This document shows, in pieces, positions 24,731 to 36,816 of a stretch of 64,000 nucleotides of DNA. The stretch's first letter is position 1. Every line of letters begins with the position of its first letter. The notes beneath the pieces are model-generated. The model was not told the DNA's origin and did no database searches. It saw only the letters and a list, made by a program, of their open reading frames with translations. This stretch comes from Tetradesmus obliquus (Eukaryota; Chlorophyta; Chlorophyceae; Sphaeropleales; Scenedesmaceae), in NCBI GenBank assembly GCA_030272155.1, contig CP126193.1, forward strand, positions 5,828,001-5,892,000, read 5' to 3'. A program made the translations under genes and the position numbers.

Positions 24731-27133
24731 TCACGCATCTGCCAACGCAAGCTCCCCACCATCACACACCAGCGACAGCATGCTCACAACAAACACACAC
24801 GCGTACCAGCTCGCAGCCAGCGCCGAATACATCACAACAGCAACCATCAGCAGCGAGTCTGGCCAGGGCCTCGACAGCCGCCGCTGCTTGCTCTGCCACA
24901 CAAACTTGTCCTTCTGGCTCCACTCCAGCTGGTACACTAGCAGGCACGGCAGCACCAGCACCGTCACCACATTCGCATACAGCAGCAGCAGTGTGGCTGC
25001 TGTAGTGGTGCTGCTGCAGGCCTCTCCATCATTTGGCTCCCAGGGTCCCCGTATGCCTGGGTAAAGCAGCTTTGCCACGTGCATTACGCGGTGCATGTGG
25101 CCGCATGCCCACACAGTGAGATGCTGCATCGCAGGTGTGGTGACATACCAGCAGGCCAGCAGCCTCGCCATCTTGAGTGAGATGCCCAGCGTCACCAGCT
25201 GCAGCGGCAGCACATATCTACAGTCGACAGCGCCGGCAGATGGTGGTGTAAAGTTAGGGGTGGCAGAGCTGTAGATGAAGGCTGCTGGGCAGTTGCATGG
25301 GTTTGTTGCATGTGTTTGCACCGGTGCATATGCTGCAATGCTTGCATTTGCTGCATGCATGCATTTGCCAGCCGATGCGGGTATCTACAACTCAGTGGAG
25401 CACGGCTGGCAGCAGGCCACAACACGCCGCATATCTACACTGTCATGCCGTGGCGTGCCATAGTGCAAGGGTGGGCATAGGATGGTGCTCGTGTGCTGAT
25501 TCGCAGCGAACACATCTGCTGCATGTGTCACACCGCACCTGAACGGCAGCAGGAAGTTGGCGTGTGCTGCATGTAAAAGAACCCAAATATACACCATAAC
25601 TGCAAAGCAGCGCACCTGAATGGCAGCAGGAAGTTGGCATGCGCCGCATACACCAGGAGAGGGCTGAGGATGGGCCTTGCCACAGTCAAGGCATTGTGCC
25701 ATGCGCTGCTGCCGTCGCGCTGGCTCAAGATGCCTGTGGATGCTGCCTCTGCTGCCATGCCATGCACCACGGCCGGGGAGAGCGACAGCAGCTTGCCTAG
25801 CAGCATGAGCACCCGCAGCAGCCTGCAGGCATACACACAGAGAGACGGCTAACACTAACGTTAGTCGTTGCTTGAGCCTGCAGGCATACACACAGAGAGA
25901 CGGCTAACACTCACGTTAGTCATTGCTTGAAACGCTGTACCGGTAGCAGCTGCCATGTTAGAGCAGGCATGCAACACAAAACCCTGCACGTACCTACGTA
26001 CACGGTATGCAACATCCACCGGACACTTAAGGGGTGCTGTTGCCGCTGCCAGCGCCTCAACACCTGCCACAAAGCTCCCTGCTCTACTTGCCTGTTTGCG
26101 ATGTTGGTCATTGTGCGTCTGCGCAGGTACTGCCGCGGCTGCTGGGTCAGCACTGCCAGCTGGCACACGCTGGCACAGATGTACAGCACCAGCAGCGCCT
26201 TCGGCCAGTGCTGCCAAACGTTGGTGCGCAGGTTCCACAGCAGCAGCACACTGTTGACCAGAATGCTGTGGCTGCATGCGAAGCCATCGCACAGCGTGAA
26301 GAGCCTGCGGCGACAGCAGCGGTAGAGCAGAGCGTGGCAGCAGCACCAGCTGTAGCCCTAGCTTGCAGCTGTCTAGGTGTGACTTTAGCTTGTCTGCTAG
26401 GCTGCGCATGGTGTTTCATGACCCTGCGCTGAGTACTGAGCAGCCTTGCATGCATCACGTTGAAAGTAGCACTAGATGTATGATTCTAGCATTTGTTGCA
26501 TATCTGATGTACAGCACAGCTGCCTGTTGTGTATGCTGTGTACCATATAGCACGTGACCAGCAGAATAAGGTGTCACCAGACCAGTGAGCGGCAGCTGCC
26601 ACGGGAGCTGCCACTCATAACATTGAAAATGAGGTTGCTGACTGCAAAACAGAAAACTGTGCACAAAACGCGTCATATGCAGGACAGGATGGTGCTTGAG
26701 TCGGCTGCCTCATGCGCGGCTGGCAAACGCGGACGCCAGCAGCGCTGCTGCGCTAGCTGCGCCGCAGCCGCAGCTGAGTGTGCTGCTGGTCACTGTTCAC
26801 TCCCTTCCGACAATAGGACAAGAACAGCTGCCACCTGGATTCTCGAGCTTTGAAAGTGTCTGTCAATAATCACCTTGCAGCCAGCTCGGAGTTTTCCCAT
26901 TCTGCTTCAAGGTGGTCAGGCTGCAGGGCAAGCAGAAGACTGCACTGCATTGGCTCCAGGTCTCCGTGCCCTGAGCTTTCGGGGCTGGGCGGAGCTGTCG
27001 TATCATCGTCTTCCAGTTCATCAGACGTCCAGCTAGACGTCTGATCGCCGCTGATCTCTGCAGCCGTGTTCGCTTCTGCTTGGGGGCAATCACGCCGCAG
27101 CATGAAGCTGTGAAGAGCTATCAATCCAAGCAA
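24731..27133 (-). CDS. Polytopic membrane protein of unknown family, 4 predicted exons
   Basis: Exons 27133-26874, 26304-26092, 25822-25616 and 25217-24731 share phase 2 at every junction and give about 388 residues. Residues 1 to about 86 are soluble and acidic (ELEDDDTTAPPSPES). The rest has several hydrophobic helices: SILVNSVLLLWNL, ALLVLYICASVCQLAVL, the stretch around LLVYAAHANFLLPFRYVLPL, TTAATLLLLYANVVTVLVLP and LLMVAVVMYSALAASWYAC. No family was recognised. The second intron begins with GC (AACAG|gcaagt), the only choice that keeps frame. The 3' splice region before exon 3 is duplicated (25821-25930), and the end of exon 3 has an extra copy in the next intron. The gene is divergent from the coiled-coil gene starting at 27674. 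The two C-terminal exons are the best supported; exon 1 is the weakest. Confidence 0.6.
25539..25650 (-). repeat. Duplicated 3' edge of membrane-protein exon 3
   Basis: The functional exon end is at 25616-25650 (HANFLLPFR, then gtgcgc donor). A copy at 25539-25573 in the following intron encodes the same HANFLLPFR and keeps a gtgcgg donor. Period about 77 bases. Confidence 0.85.
25821..25930. repeat. 55-base tandem duplication spanning a 3' splice site
   Basis: Two copies, 25821-25875 and 25876-25930, differ at only two or three bases. Each contains the intron end ...tatgcctgcag on the minus strand, so the acceptor of membrane-protein exon 3 is present twice. Confidence 0.95.
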
Positions 27134-27673
27134 CGTATCCCATGCTAGCCCTTTAAACTATAACTGCTTGATATGGCTGGTTACTGCATCGCAGGCCAGC
27201 ATCACAAGAGTCCCATGTGCGAGTGCGACGACGGGGTCATGGCTCGCTTCACTGAAAGCTGAACAATTTGCAGACATGGTATGATCCCGGTAGTCTACTC
27301 AACGCATTCATAAACAGAAACAGGGCGTGCTCAGGCTCCTGCCTTGTAGCGAAGGGACACAACTAGTCGAGCTTGGCTGAGTAACATGACTCCTGGCGAA
27401 CCCGACGTTCTAGATCGGCCGGAGACTCCTTATTGTTTGTTGTTCACTTTTAAGCTGTAATGAAAATGTTATCAGTGCTGATTGTCTCTACTACTAAGCT
27501 CCCCTCAACGGGCCGAGCTCGAGCGCAGCGTATGCAAATGATGACACAGCAATTTCAGTTTGATATGAACGTTGAGTTGAGTTAATAGGTACGACACGAT
27601 TCTGCATCTCCAGACAGAGTCAGGGACTTGCCCACCAAGTATTGCTGCGCCCGATCTGTCTTGCTTAGGGCCC
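27134..27673. promoter_or_regulatory. Divergent promoter region
   Basis: 540 bases separate the start codons of two genes transcribed away from each other (membrane protein at 27133, coiled-coil protein at 27674). The interval has fewer CAG/CTG triplets than its surroundings. No TATA box or known operator can be assigned with confidence. Confidence 0.45.
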
Positions 27674-30600
27674 ATGCCGGTCCCGCTGGGCAAGGCAGGC
27701 GGAAGTAAAGCAATACAGCACCTCACGGCAGTGCTGGCTGCAAAGCAGCGGGAGCTTGAAGAGCTGCAACAGCAGTGAGTTGATGTGTAACAGTGCTGGC
27801 TGCACGACACATAGCAAAGGCATCAGCAAGTGTTGTTCAGCTTGGCTGACGCGCAGGATCAGCCGCAATCCACACCACCTGCAGTTGCTGTCCAGATGCA
27901 CACTGCACGCCTGCATCTCCTCGTGCTATTCAAGCGTCCTGCAAGCAGCAGCTACTGCTGCCAGCATTCTGCTGCCGCAGCGATCCCTGCTACACTCACC
28001 GCAAGCTGCAGCTGCGCATGTTTGATCCTGCACTTCTGCTGCTGCTGCCACCGCCGCTGCATGCAGACATGACGTGCTGTGCTACCAGCACAGGCTGCTG
28101 GTGGCGCTGTGCGACTCACTCAATTGGCTGCGCGCCAGGAGCCATGAGAGGGAGCAGGGGGATCCAGCCGTGCTCGCAGCAGCAGCAGCAGAGCTGGCCA
28201 GCAGCAAGGAGCTAGAGCTGCTGCAGCAGCTGCAGGGCGTGACATACAGCCTGCGCTTTGCTCGGATGCCGACAGAAGCAGACTCGCAGGAGCCGTGGCT
28301 TGCAGGCCCGCCAGGAGACACACAGCCGATTGCACTGCCAGATGACATGCTGCAGCTGTTCCACAAGCTGGTGAGAATTTGACTAATATACGGATAACCT
28401 GATGTTCACTGCATGATGCTGCGTTCAGTAGTAGATGCACGTGCAGCACTGCACTGCACTGCGTCGTGCCGCACCCGCCAGCGGCTTTTAACAGCGCACG
28501 GCGCTGCTGCAATCCCTGCAGACACCGGCCCAACAGTATGCCCACAGTGTGTTGCCAAAGGAACCAGCACCAATCCATGTTCGATTTGGGCTGCGCAGGC
28601 GCTGATGCCGCCGCTGCAGCACACTCACCCTCAGTGCATTCCCAAAGGGCGCCGCACCAAACCGTTCCCGCTAACAACTGACAATGTCTGTTTGTAAAGG
28701 GAGAGTTTTCATTTCACAACATGTAAGCAGGGCTGAAGCTGGCTCTGGCGCTGAAAGGCTCTATCCTACTCGGATCAACGTGTACGACACGCTTGGGTGA
28801 AGTACCCCGCGTTCCCCGTTTGTGTGTTGCAGGCGCTGCTGCCGCCGCTGAAGAACACTGACTCGATGGAGCTTGCTGAGCTACAAGCCGACTACATGGT
28901 GCGCTGCAATGACACGATGTTATTTTGGTCGTTATCTCATGTTACTGTACATGACAGCACGCCTTGCAGTGCCAAGTAGCAGCAGCAGCAGGCTTCGCTG
29001 GGCTGTGCAGCTGCTTGTGTGGCAGCGAAACTAATCCCATACACACGCTATTAAAGTGCTTCATTTGCGATGCATGCTTGCCAGCAGCAGTGGTGCCCGC
29101 AGCGGCGTACGGCGGACGCAGCGACACATCGTGTCTGCAAATCAGCAAGTCAAGGCATACATGGCGCTGTGGCTCATACCTGCGGAGCTTATGTGCCACA
29201 ACGTGTTGGCACGTTTTGGCACGTTCGTGCCGGGGCGTGGTTATGTCACATATGGGGGGGTGCGGTCAGTTGGTGCCAGGACCCACATGTTCACAGAGAG
29301 TTTGCACAGCTTACATACATGCAAGCATTGGACTGCAGCTGCAGCTGCCAACTGGCGTCGAAATAAAGTGTGCAACTGTCCTCTTTGTTAAGGCAGATGT
29401 CAAGGGGGAAAGATGGTATTAAGGAGTGCTGGTAAACACAATCCCTGGCACAAGCGCGGCAACTGCACACATCCATTACTAAAAAGAAATACGGTCCGTC
29501 CGTCCGTCAGTCAGTCCGAAGCCTGGCTTAGGACCTGGCCGTTGAACCCCAGGGCGATTGGATAATGTGCAGAGGAAGCAAACGAGAGTGCGAGAGCAAC
29601 AGATAAAAGTTATTGTAGACATGTGAAGTCGTTTCGAAGCCGTGGGCTGGGTGCAGCGGTGTTCTGTTGCGGGGTGCTACTGCAAAACATCACGGGTTAC
29701 AGCAGGAACAGCAGGCAGTGAAGCAACGATATCTGGGAAGCGATGGCGTGAGAATATTACTTTCAGCGAAAGGCGAAAGGGATAGGGATGATCATGGGTG
29801 GCTGCTAAGATTGCAGGTGTTGCAGTTGCTGCCTTGAGGACAGCACCAGCAAGCACGGGTGCCTCCCATCATTACTAGATAGGAGTGACGTAGTCACGGG
29901 AAACTGCTAGTATAATCAAAGATAATACATGCTTTGATGCTTATTCGGCGCCAAAGGTCAATGGGACCGGGGTCTAGATACTAGTAATGCTGGCTGAAAC
30001 CTGCTACATGCATGACAGTAGACATGGGCAGCGGCCTGAAAAAATTACCGTTCAGCCTGAAATCGCACAATAGTAATCATTGGGGTTATACGAAGTAATC
30101 TTGAGACGTTGAGGCCATCCTATTCGGCCAGACTTGCTCCGTCCGATCCTAGTGCATGAACACGGCCTGGAACTCTGGCTGAATAGGATCGAGCAGCACT
30201 TCGTCACAGGAATCCTTCAATGCTACATGACCTATTTATCGGCTGGCGTGCGATTCGGTAGTTTTTTGGCGCGACAGGAGGCCTGTGATGACGGAACGCC
30301 TCTCGGTGAGCATCGCAGGCAGCACATGGAAGGCTCGAAAGCCGTTATCAGTTATTTATTATGATTTTATAGATGTTGCGACTGTTGGCTGAAGCCGCAA
30401 GGCGTCGCAGACCACTACTGCAGCTGTCGACGTTTGACAGTGGTACTGCTGGCAACAGCTGCAAGGCACCGACTCCAGTGAGTCCAGGGTACAAGTCCCA
30501 CCTTCAAATTTCGGCTCAGCACTGATGGGGTTGTATCCATATACTATAACATGTGGTAACAAGCAAACTATACAGCCAGCAGGCTTCTGATGGCTCAGGA

Positions 30601-31639
30601 ACATTAATACCATCTTTCCCCCTTAAACAGCGCTGCACCTCTTTCTTGCCATGCAGGCCACTGTGCGGGAGCTGTCGCTGAATCTGTACCTGCACAAGGC
30701 TGGCAGGACAACAGCAGGCAGCAACTACGGCAGCCCCTCGCCACTGGAGCGCATCGCTGCGGTGCTGACGCGCCACCTGCACCTGCTGTCCTGCGTGAGC
30801 CTGGCGCAGCGGGGTGACCTGGTGTCTGCCTTCCTGCTGTGAGTGTGATGATCGTGGCCTGTTGTGATGATTGTGGGGTTTGAAGGGGAGGTTTGGGCAG
30901 TGCATGCTGCACCTGCTGCTGTCCTGCGTGAGCCTGGTGCAGCGCGGCGATCTGGTGTCTGCCCTCCTGCTGTGAGTGCGATGAGCGTGGCCTGTTGTGA
31001 TGATTGTGGGGTTCAAAGGGGAGGTTTGGGCAGTGCATGCTGCACCTGCTGCTGTCCTGCGTGAGGCTCGCACAGCGCAGCGACCTGGTGTCTGCCTTCC
31101 TGCTGTGAGTGGGGGCTGCGGCCTGTGGCACTTGTGGGTTTCAGGGTTGGGCGGGGCCTGGTCACAGCATGCTGCACCTGCTGTCTTGCGTGAGGCTCGC
31201 ACAGCGGGGTGACCTAGTGTTTGCGCTCCTGCTGTGAGTGGGTGCCGCGGTGGGGAGTACAGGTTCAGGTTCAGGTGGCAGGGTCACGTAAACCGCCTAC
31301 GTCCTGCCTGCCCTGCCTGCTCTGTTGCCTGCCTGTCTATTTGCTGCACCTGTGCGCAGCAATAACTGCGAGACTGGGGAGGTCATGCTGTCCTACTCAC
31401 CTTGCCTGCCCTGCTGTTTGCTTCTCTTTGCTGCACCCGCGCAGCTCCAACTGCGAGACTGGGGAGATCATGTCTGCCGTGAACCGCGAGCAGCACCGCA
31501 GCGTGGTGCCGCACCTCAACCTCAAGCAGCAGCAGCTGCGCAACATCTCATCAGGCATACCCGTGTTCAAGCGGCTGCTGCAGCCGGTGGTGCAGGAGCT
31601 GAAGGAGCTGCAGCAGGAAGAGCTAGGCGGAGGCATGAG

Positions 31640-31672
<33 letters not shown>

Positions 31673-32952
31673 GGCACCGGACGGCAACACCAGCAGCCAG
31701 CGGCATGCTGCAGAGATACCAGCAGCAGCAGCAGCAGCAGGAGGAGGAAGCGCCAATGTGGATACGGCGGCTAGCTCTCTGGCGGCTGCTGGGCAGCTGG
31801 CTGCTGCTGCTGCTGCTGCTGATCCGGATGTGGCGGAGTCGTTTACCCACTTCAAGGCGCTGGGGATGCAGCAGCGGCGCGCAAGGTGCGGCGCAGCAGG
31901 CGGCTGGCTGCACGCGGCAAGCGTTAGAGTGTGCACATCTGATTCATCTTGTAGCAAGACTGTTAAGCCGGCGTGCACGTGTGATTATGCTTGCAAGGCA
32001 CTGTATCATCGAGCGGAGAGCATCTGCACGTTGTGTATCTTCACGGCTGTGCCTAGCAACACAAGGTCACAACGTTGACATGTCAAAGCTGTGCCCAGCA
32101 CCACTAGTGCCGGCGTCTGATGTATGCGTTCATATGTGTTTGGCCTGCAGGCGGCTGGAGATCCTGCTGCAGAAGGAGTACCTGATACGCTCGTACGCAT
32201 CAACCTACGTGTACGGCTGCCTGTCGTGGGTGAGTGCGCAGCAGCGCCACATGCCGATGCGCATGGCTGGCAACGCAACGCATGCATGCGGCATCCGTGG
32301 CTGATCTGTCGGACACATGGTACTGGCCTGCTTGATTCATTGTGCTCCAGCACGCCTGCAACAGCAACCACAGATGCTTGCGCAAGTGCTACGCAGAGCA
32401 GTTGCATTGTCGCCCTTCAGCGCACGCGCAGGCATGCAGCGCCGTGTCTGATGTGTGTGTAGTGGCAAGCAGCGGGTTGTGAGCAGTGTGCCTGAGCAGT
32501 GCTGGGCTGTGTGCTGCTGTTGACAGAGAGGTTGCATTTTGCTGTCAGCAAGCAAAGTGATCAGCGAAATAAAAATGAAACTTTTGCTCTGCTGTGCTGT
32601 GCAGGTGCAGCTGGCCACGCTGTCAGTGCTGATGACGCCATTCTCCCCTGCACCCGCAATGCTGGTGCAAGAGATCTTCAACGCCATGGAGCAGCAGCAG
32701 CAGCAGGCTGCTCAGCCAGTCCCCGAACAGCAGCAGCAGCAGCAACAGGCGCCAGCTGAGAGGCGGCCTCGCAGCCGCAACAGGAAGCGGCATGCTGCAG
32801 CGCAGCAGCTGCACGAGTCTGGCAGCCTGCACAGCTCTGAGGAGGCCCTGCAGGTGCAGCAGCAGCAGCAGCAGCAACAGCAGCAAGATGCAGCCGATGT
32901 TGAATTACTTGAGCCAGGCAACAGCGGCTCAGTGGATAGCATGGAGCTGTGA
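27674..32952 (+). CDS. Unrecognised coiled-coil protein with C-terminal Gln-rich tail, 7 exons
   Basis: Exons 27674-27774, 28067-28370, 28833-28898, 30657-30838, 31445-31885, 32151-32229 and 32605-32952 join in phase to about 506 residues. The start is the first Met of an open exon (MPVPLGKAGG). Residues about 14-55 form a heptad-rich coiled coil (LAAKQRELEELQQQHDVLCY). Exon 4 encodes ATVRELSLNLYLHK and a conserved-looking HLHLLSCVSLAQRGDLVSAF block; exon 5 has SNCETGEIMSAVNREQHRSV, then Ala runs; exon 6 has LEILLQKEYLIRSYASTYVY. The tail has three poly-Gln tracts and a basic RRPRSRNRKRH stretch that could be a nuclear signal. No family was recognised. The 1.76 kb third intron contains a stretch of different base composition. 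The fourth intron holds extra copies of the ends of exons 4 and 5. Confidence 0.68.
29480..30600. other. Composition-shifted insert inside intron 3 of the coiled-coil gene
   Basis: From about 29,480 the usual CAG/CTG triplets almost disappear and the sequence becomes AT-richer until about 30,600. It begins near a GTCC-rich tandem stretch (29488-29518). One open frame (30134-30364) contains LELWLNRIEQHF, which resembles the conserved core of Ty3/gypsy Gag proteins, though this is weak. Possible decayed retroelement; no ends or target duplication were identified. Confidence 0.3.
30771..31240 (+). repeat. Four tandem copies of exon 4's 3' edge in the coiled-coil gene
   Basis: The functional edge ends at 30838. 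Further copies lie at about 30904-30971, 31037-31104 and 31168-31233. All encode LLSCV(S/R)L(A/V)QR(G/S)DLV(S/F)A and all are followed by gtgagtg. The first three also share the intron sequence between them, giving a period of about 133 bases. Confidence 0.92.
31355..31480 (+). repeat. Two tandem copies of exon 5's 5' edge in the coiled-coil gene
   Basis: The functional exon starts at 31445 (gcgcag|CTCCAACTGCGAGACTGGGG). A similar edge with its own gcag acceptor is at 31361 (CAATAACTGCGAGACTGGGG). The spacing is about 84 bases. Both keep the NCETGE coding. Confidence 0.88.
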
Positions 32953-33651
32953 ATGCTGCCTTGACTGCCAGGTGGTCTACTCCTGCACGCAAGCGGCTGC
33001 TGTGAACTCACGCCATGCAGAAGATTGCATGGCAAGCAGCGAGGAAGAGCGCTTGTGGGTGGCGCCTTTGTGCACATGGACTTGTTGAACATGGCGAGCA
33101 CTTTTACACACTGTTGCATGTGCTTGCAGGAGGGATGGGGCAGATCTGATGAGCTGTGGACTCTGTGGCCCACCTGCGATCAAAAGCAGGGCAGGCACTT
33201 CTATGACGTTACACAAGAAGCCGTGGCTGGGTTGCTGTTTTTAAACACAAGTTGTTTGGGGCGATTGTGAGCACTGTGAGCCAGCATCTGTGCCAGGACA
33301 GCTGGCTCAGATGTACATGGTTCTCTGCTGCCGATGTACGTACTTGCTGTACTGTCGAACTTATTTTGCCGCAACAACTGGATCCCTTGCAGCTGTGCAT
33401 GCCCAGTCGGCTAGCACGTTGCAGGTTAAGTTGGCTTGAAAGAAAGTATTATGTGGACTGTCAGTTGTGTATGGCTGCTGGCTTGTGGCTTGGGGTTGAA
33501 TCTGTTTAAGAGCCTGCGCATACTGTTCATGTTGCAGTCGCCCTTGCAGCGACTGCTGTCCATTAACACTTGTCGACCCTGGAACAAACGAGAGTTGTGA
33601 TCACGTTTTGGGGTTCTGTTGGCTTCAATGCAGGGTGACAGGGGGCTGTAG

Positions 33652-33681
33652 TGCTGCGTTACCTTTGCAGGTAACGCAGCA
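33652..33681. repeat. Perfect 12-bp hairpin
   Basis: TGCTGCGTTACC and GGTAACGCAGCA flank a six-base loop TTTGCA. No T tract follows that would suggest a terminator; function unknown. Confidence 0.85.
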
Positions 33682-33828
33682 GCTGCAAGGGAACTGCGTC
33701 AGCATCTTTTGCATGGGACACTCCTGGAGGTGGAACCAGCACGAGCAGTGCACTCTGGCACTGCCCGTGGCTACTTGTTGCTGTGTCTCCTGTGCACGTG
33801 CCATACTATAATAGTCAGAACTGCTGCT

Positions 33829-33932
33829 CACTTGTGTCTGCACAAGGCACTCTTGTGTCTGCACAAGGCACTCTTGTGTTTGCACAAGGCACTTTAGTGT
33901 TTGCACAAGGCACTCTTGTGTTGGCGCAAGGC
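33829..33932. repeat. 21-base minisatellite, about 5 copies
   Basis: Units of CACTCTTGTGT(C/T)TGCACAAGG repeat head to tail; the first is two bases shorter and the last two carry substitutions. Confidence 0.9.
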
Positions 33933-36564
33933 ATGCAGTGCGCGCCGCGTGCGTCAACAGACAGTCTGCTCCTTGCTGCTCCTTGCTGTTTGAGTTTGTG
34001 CACGGTGATGTTGCTGTGACTGGCACAAGGCTGCTGCTGGATCCTGGTGGCGGGCTGTCTGTTTGGCAGGTAGTGGGCGTGGAGCCCAGGAGCGCCGCCC
34101 CTGGCCACACACGCCTTCTCCCGCCTTAACTTACCCAGGAGCTGCAGAGCTGCCTCGGTAGTCACTCACTCACTCACTTACAGGCTGTTTGTGCAGAGGG
34201 TGGCAGGCGGCGTGTTGAGGCATGCTGTGTGTGAAGAACGTCCTGTGTGTACGTTCCGACATGTTTTAATCAATGCACTGCTGCATGCCCTGCTCAATGC
34301 GAGGCGCTGCAATTCCTGCAACTTGCAGCACTGAGGATATGAGGGCATGGTGTGGTCGGTGTTTACGTATGCACAACACAGCAGAGGCACGCGTGCGGCT
34401 CCTCACCGCATGCCTCTCCTGCAAACAGATGGAGTTTTAGCTTCAAGTGGTGTGGTTTGATGTTGTCCTGCAGATTAGACATGGTGTGAACGCTACATGG
34501 CCTTGATGTTGATGTATTGTGCATGCCATGCTGTGTATGCAAACATCCTGCGTTTGCTCAAAGCCATACGTCAAACGTTGTGATGGCCGCAGTGCTTTGC
34601 ATTGGTAGTCGAGGCATTTGTACAAGCGCTGGCACTCCTGCGGTTCAAATACCCTGGTATTTGACCACAAGGTTTGAGCATGAGCACAGCCAGCTGTCAA
34701 GCACTGCCAACAACTGCACAGCCCAGCAGCTGCACAGCGTACACTGTGACGCATCGCATGTTGGTGCATGGCGGAAGGTGCCGGCCAGCATCGTCTGGGC
34801 ATTGCATGCATGCCGCATGTTGAAAGTGGCTATGCGATGTTGCGGCGTGTGTCGGTTGGCGCTTGTGGTCCAAGTGTATTTTCAGCAACTTGTGCCGACT
34901 TCAGTGCCTGCATGCTGCCCTGGGCGTGTGGCGCCAATGTTCGGCCGGCAATGATAGAAGCACAGCACCCTCATTGCGTTTGGCACTCGCTTCTGTTTTA
35001 ATGGCAGCATTGAATGCGTAGGTCAGGGGAGTACTGGTCTGCTTCTTGGTGCTGCTGTTGCGGCCTGCTGGGCCTTGTCATCATCAGTGTGCCCCCACAA
35101 TGTGTTTGGAGCACTTGCAGATGAGCTGCAAGCAGCAAATTCTCTGTGCAAGCGGGCTTTGCTGGCAATGACTGCTGCTAGAGGGTCGGGTGCCGCTTTG
35201 TGCCTTTGTTTGGGTTTTCAGCACTGCTAAGCACTCTTAGCTCTTGAAGCATACATGACGTCTGCGGCGGAACGTAAGTTCGCGTTGGGAGTGTGCACTC
35301 ACTGTTCACAGTGACACTTGGGAGCCCAGGCGTGTCTGCATCCATGAATGACCAGGCTGGGTCGTCACAGCATCTCGTTTGGTCTGCTATGCAACATGTG
35401 CTGTATCTGTTGTGGTGCTCTGCAAACAGTGGACAGACGGACGACGGAGTGGGCCTGCCAGCAGCCGCCATGGCAACCGCCATGCTGCTGCTCCAGCATG
35501 TTGACAGTTTTGATTGCCAATATCTGTAGTGAGATGGTTTGCTGCTGGCTCTATGTCGCTGCTGCACACTTCCAGGCAATCTTCAAGAATGCATGCTGTG
35601 CTTGAGAGTGACACGAAGAAGACTGATGTCAGCTTTGGTATCAAGGCATCTGGGCAGTGACACAGCATGCACGTTTGTGCATGCACGGGGACCTGCATCT
35701 TGTGTTGTCCTGTGTAATGAAGCGCCCCTGGAACTTGAACACATGCGATTCAGTGGCCTTGCCTGACCACCAGTACACAAATCTGTCGAGCATTATCCCT
35801 AAAATGCACGTGGTGTTGAGTTTGTTGATGTGGCCTGCAACGCTCTGCAGTTGCGGCAGCGCGTGCGCACAGACCGCTGCATGCGGCGGCTGCTTCGTTT
35901 AGGTGCGTTGGGTGCTGCTTGGGGTAGCAATGCATGCTCTCCAAAGAAGAAGAAGAAAGAAACGCATGTGGTGGATGATATGCTGCTCTCATGGCACTAC
36001 AGGGCTTGTATCATTCAGCCTGGCAGCAGGCTGTTGGCTTCAGCATTGGGCATGGCTGGGGTTCAAGCAAAAACATTTGCACACCATACTCCGAGGTAAA
36101 CAACGGTGCAAGTGGTTATCATGCCTGCACCCGTGTCATGGTTTGCCGCATGTGCGTTGCTGCGCCTCGATTACCAATACTACTGCGCAGCATGCCACGT
36201 CATCCTTGCATCAAGTTGCTGGTGGAAGAAGCAGACTTCAAGTTGGGGCACAATGTTGAAAGCATGCGCAGGATCCTTGGCCTGGCAAGTGAAATGTGAA
36301 GCATACACAGTGTGTCTGCTTCTGCAACAGTTGTCTGTGGCATGTCTGCCTAAGCCTTAGGCAGAGGCTCGAAGGCTGGGTGCTAGCTCAACAGCCCCAG
36401 CCGGGCAAGGTGCCCGGTTTGTACATGCAGAAGGTTGCCCTCACTGCATGTCTGATGGTAACAAAGATGGATGGGCTGCAAAAGCTGGTGATCAATCGCC
36501 CGTTTTCGGCGCTGCAGGGTGCTGGGCTGCCCCTGCCAGGGGCTCCTTCAGGGGGGCGGTTCAC

Positions 36565-36816
36565 TTGAAGCTGAGACACCCTGTTCATCTGTACGGGGGG
36601 GTAGCGACAAGCGAGGGCGGATGCTGTTGTGCTCCAGGGGGGTAAGCGGAAAGCGAACTGGTTACTGCCAGTCAACACACTGCACGATTAGGGGCAGCCC
36701 TGGACAGGGAGGGGGGTGAAGCGGCAAGCGACTTTTCTGGGCAACCATTGTTGCCTAGCTGACCCCGGTAAGCAAATGTCACCGCTCCACAGATGAACAG
36801 GGTGTCTCAGCTTCAA
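36565..36816. mobile_element. Perfect 28-bp inverted repeat enclosing 196 bases, MITE-like
   Basis: Arms 36565-36592 and 36789-36816 are exact reverse complements (left arm begins TTGAAGCTGAGACACC). Similarity continues more weakly outward through a G-rich stretch (ggcggtt / ggacggtt). The centre holds three related segments of the form GGGGGGT...GCG..AAGCGA. The form suits a short non-autonomous DNA element or a cruciform. No clear target-site duplication was found. Confidence 0.5.

Noticed and set aside
30516-31202. 228-codon minus-strand ORF with repeated RT/TAGRQ segments
   Set aside because: It is the antisense of the tandem exon-edge repeats of the coiled-coil gene; its internal repeats come from that array.
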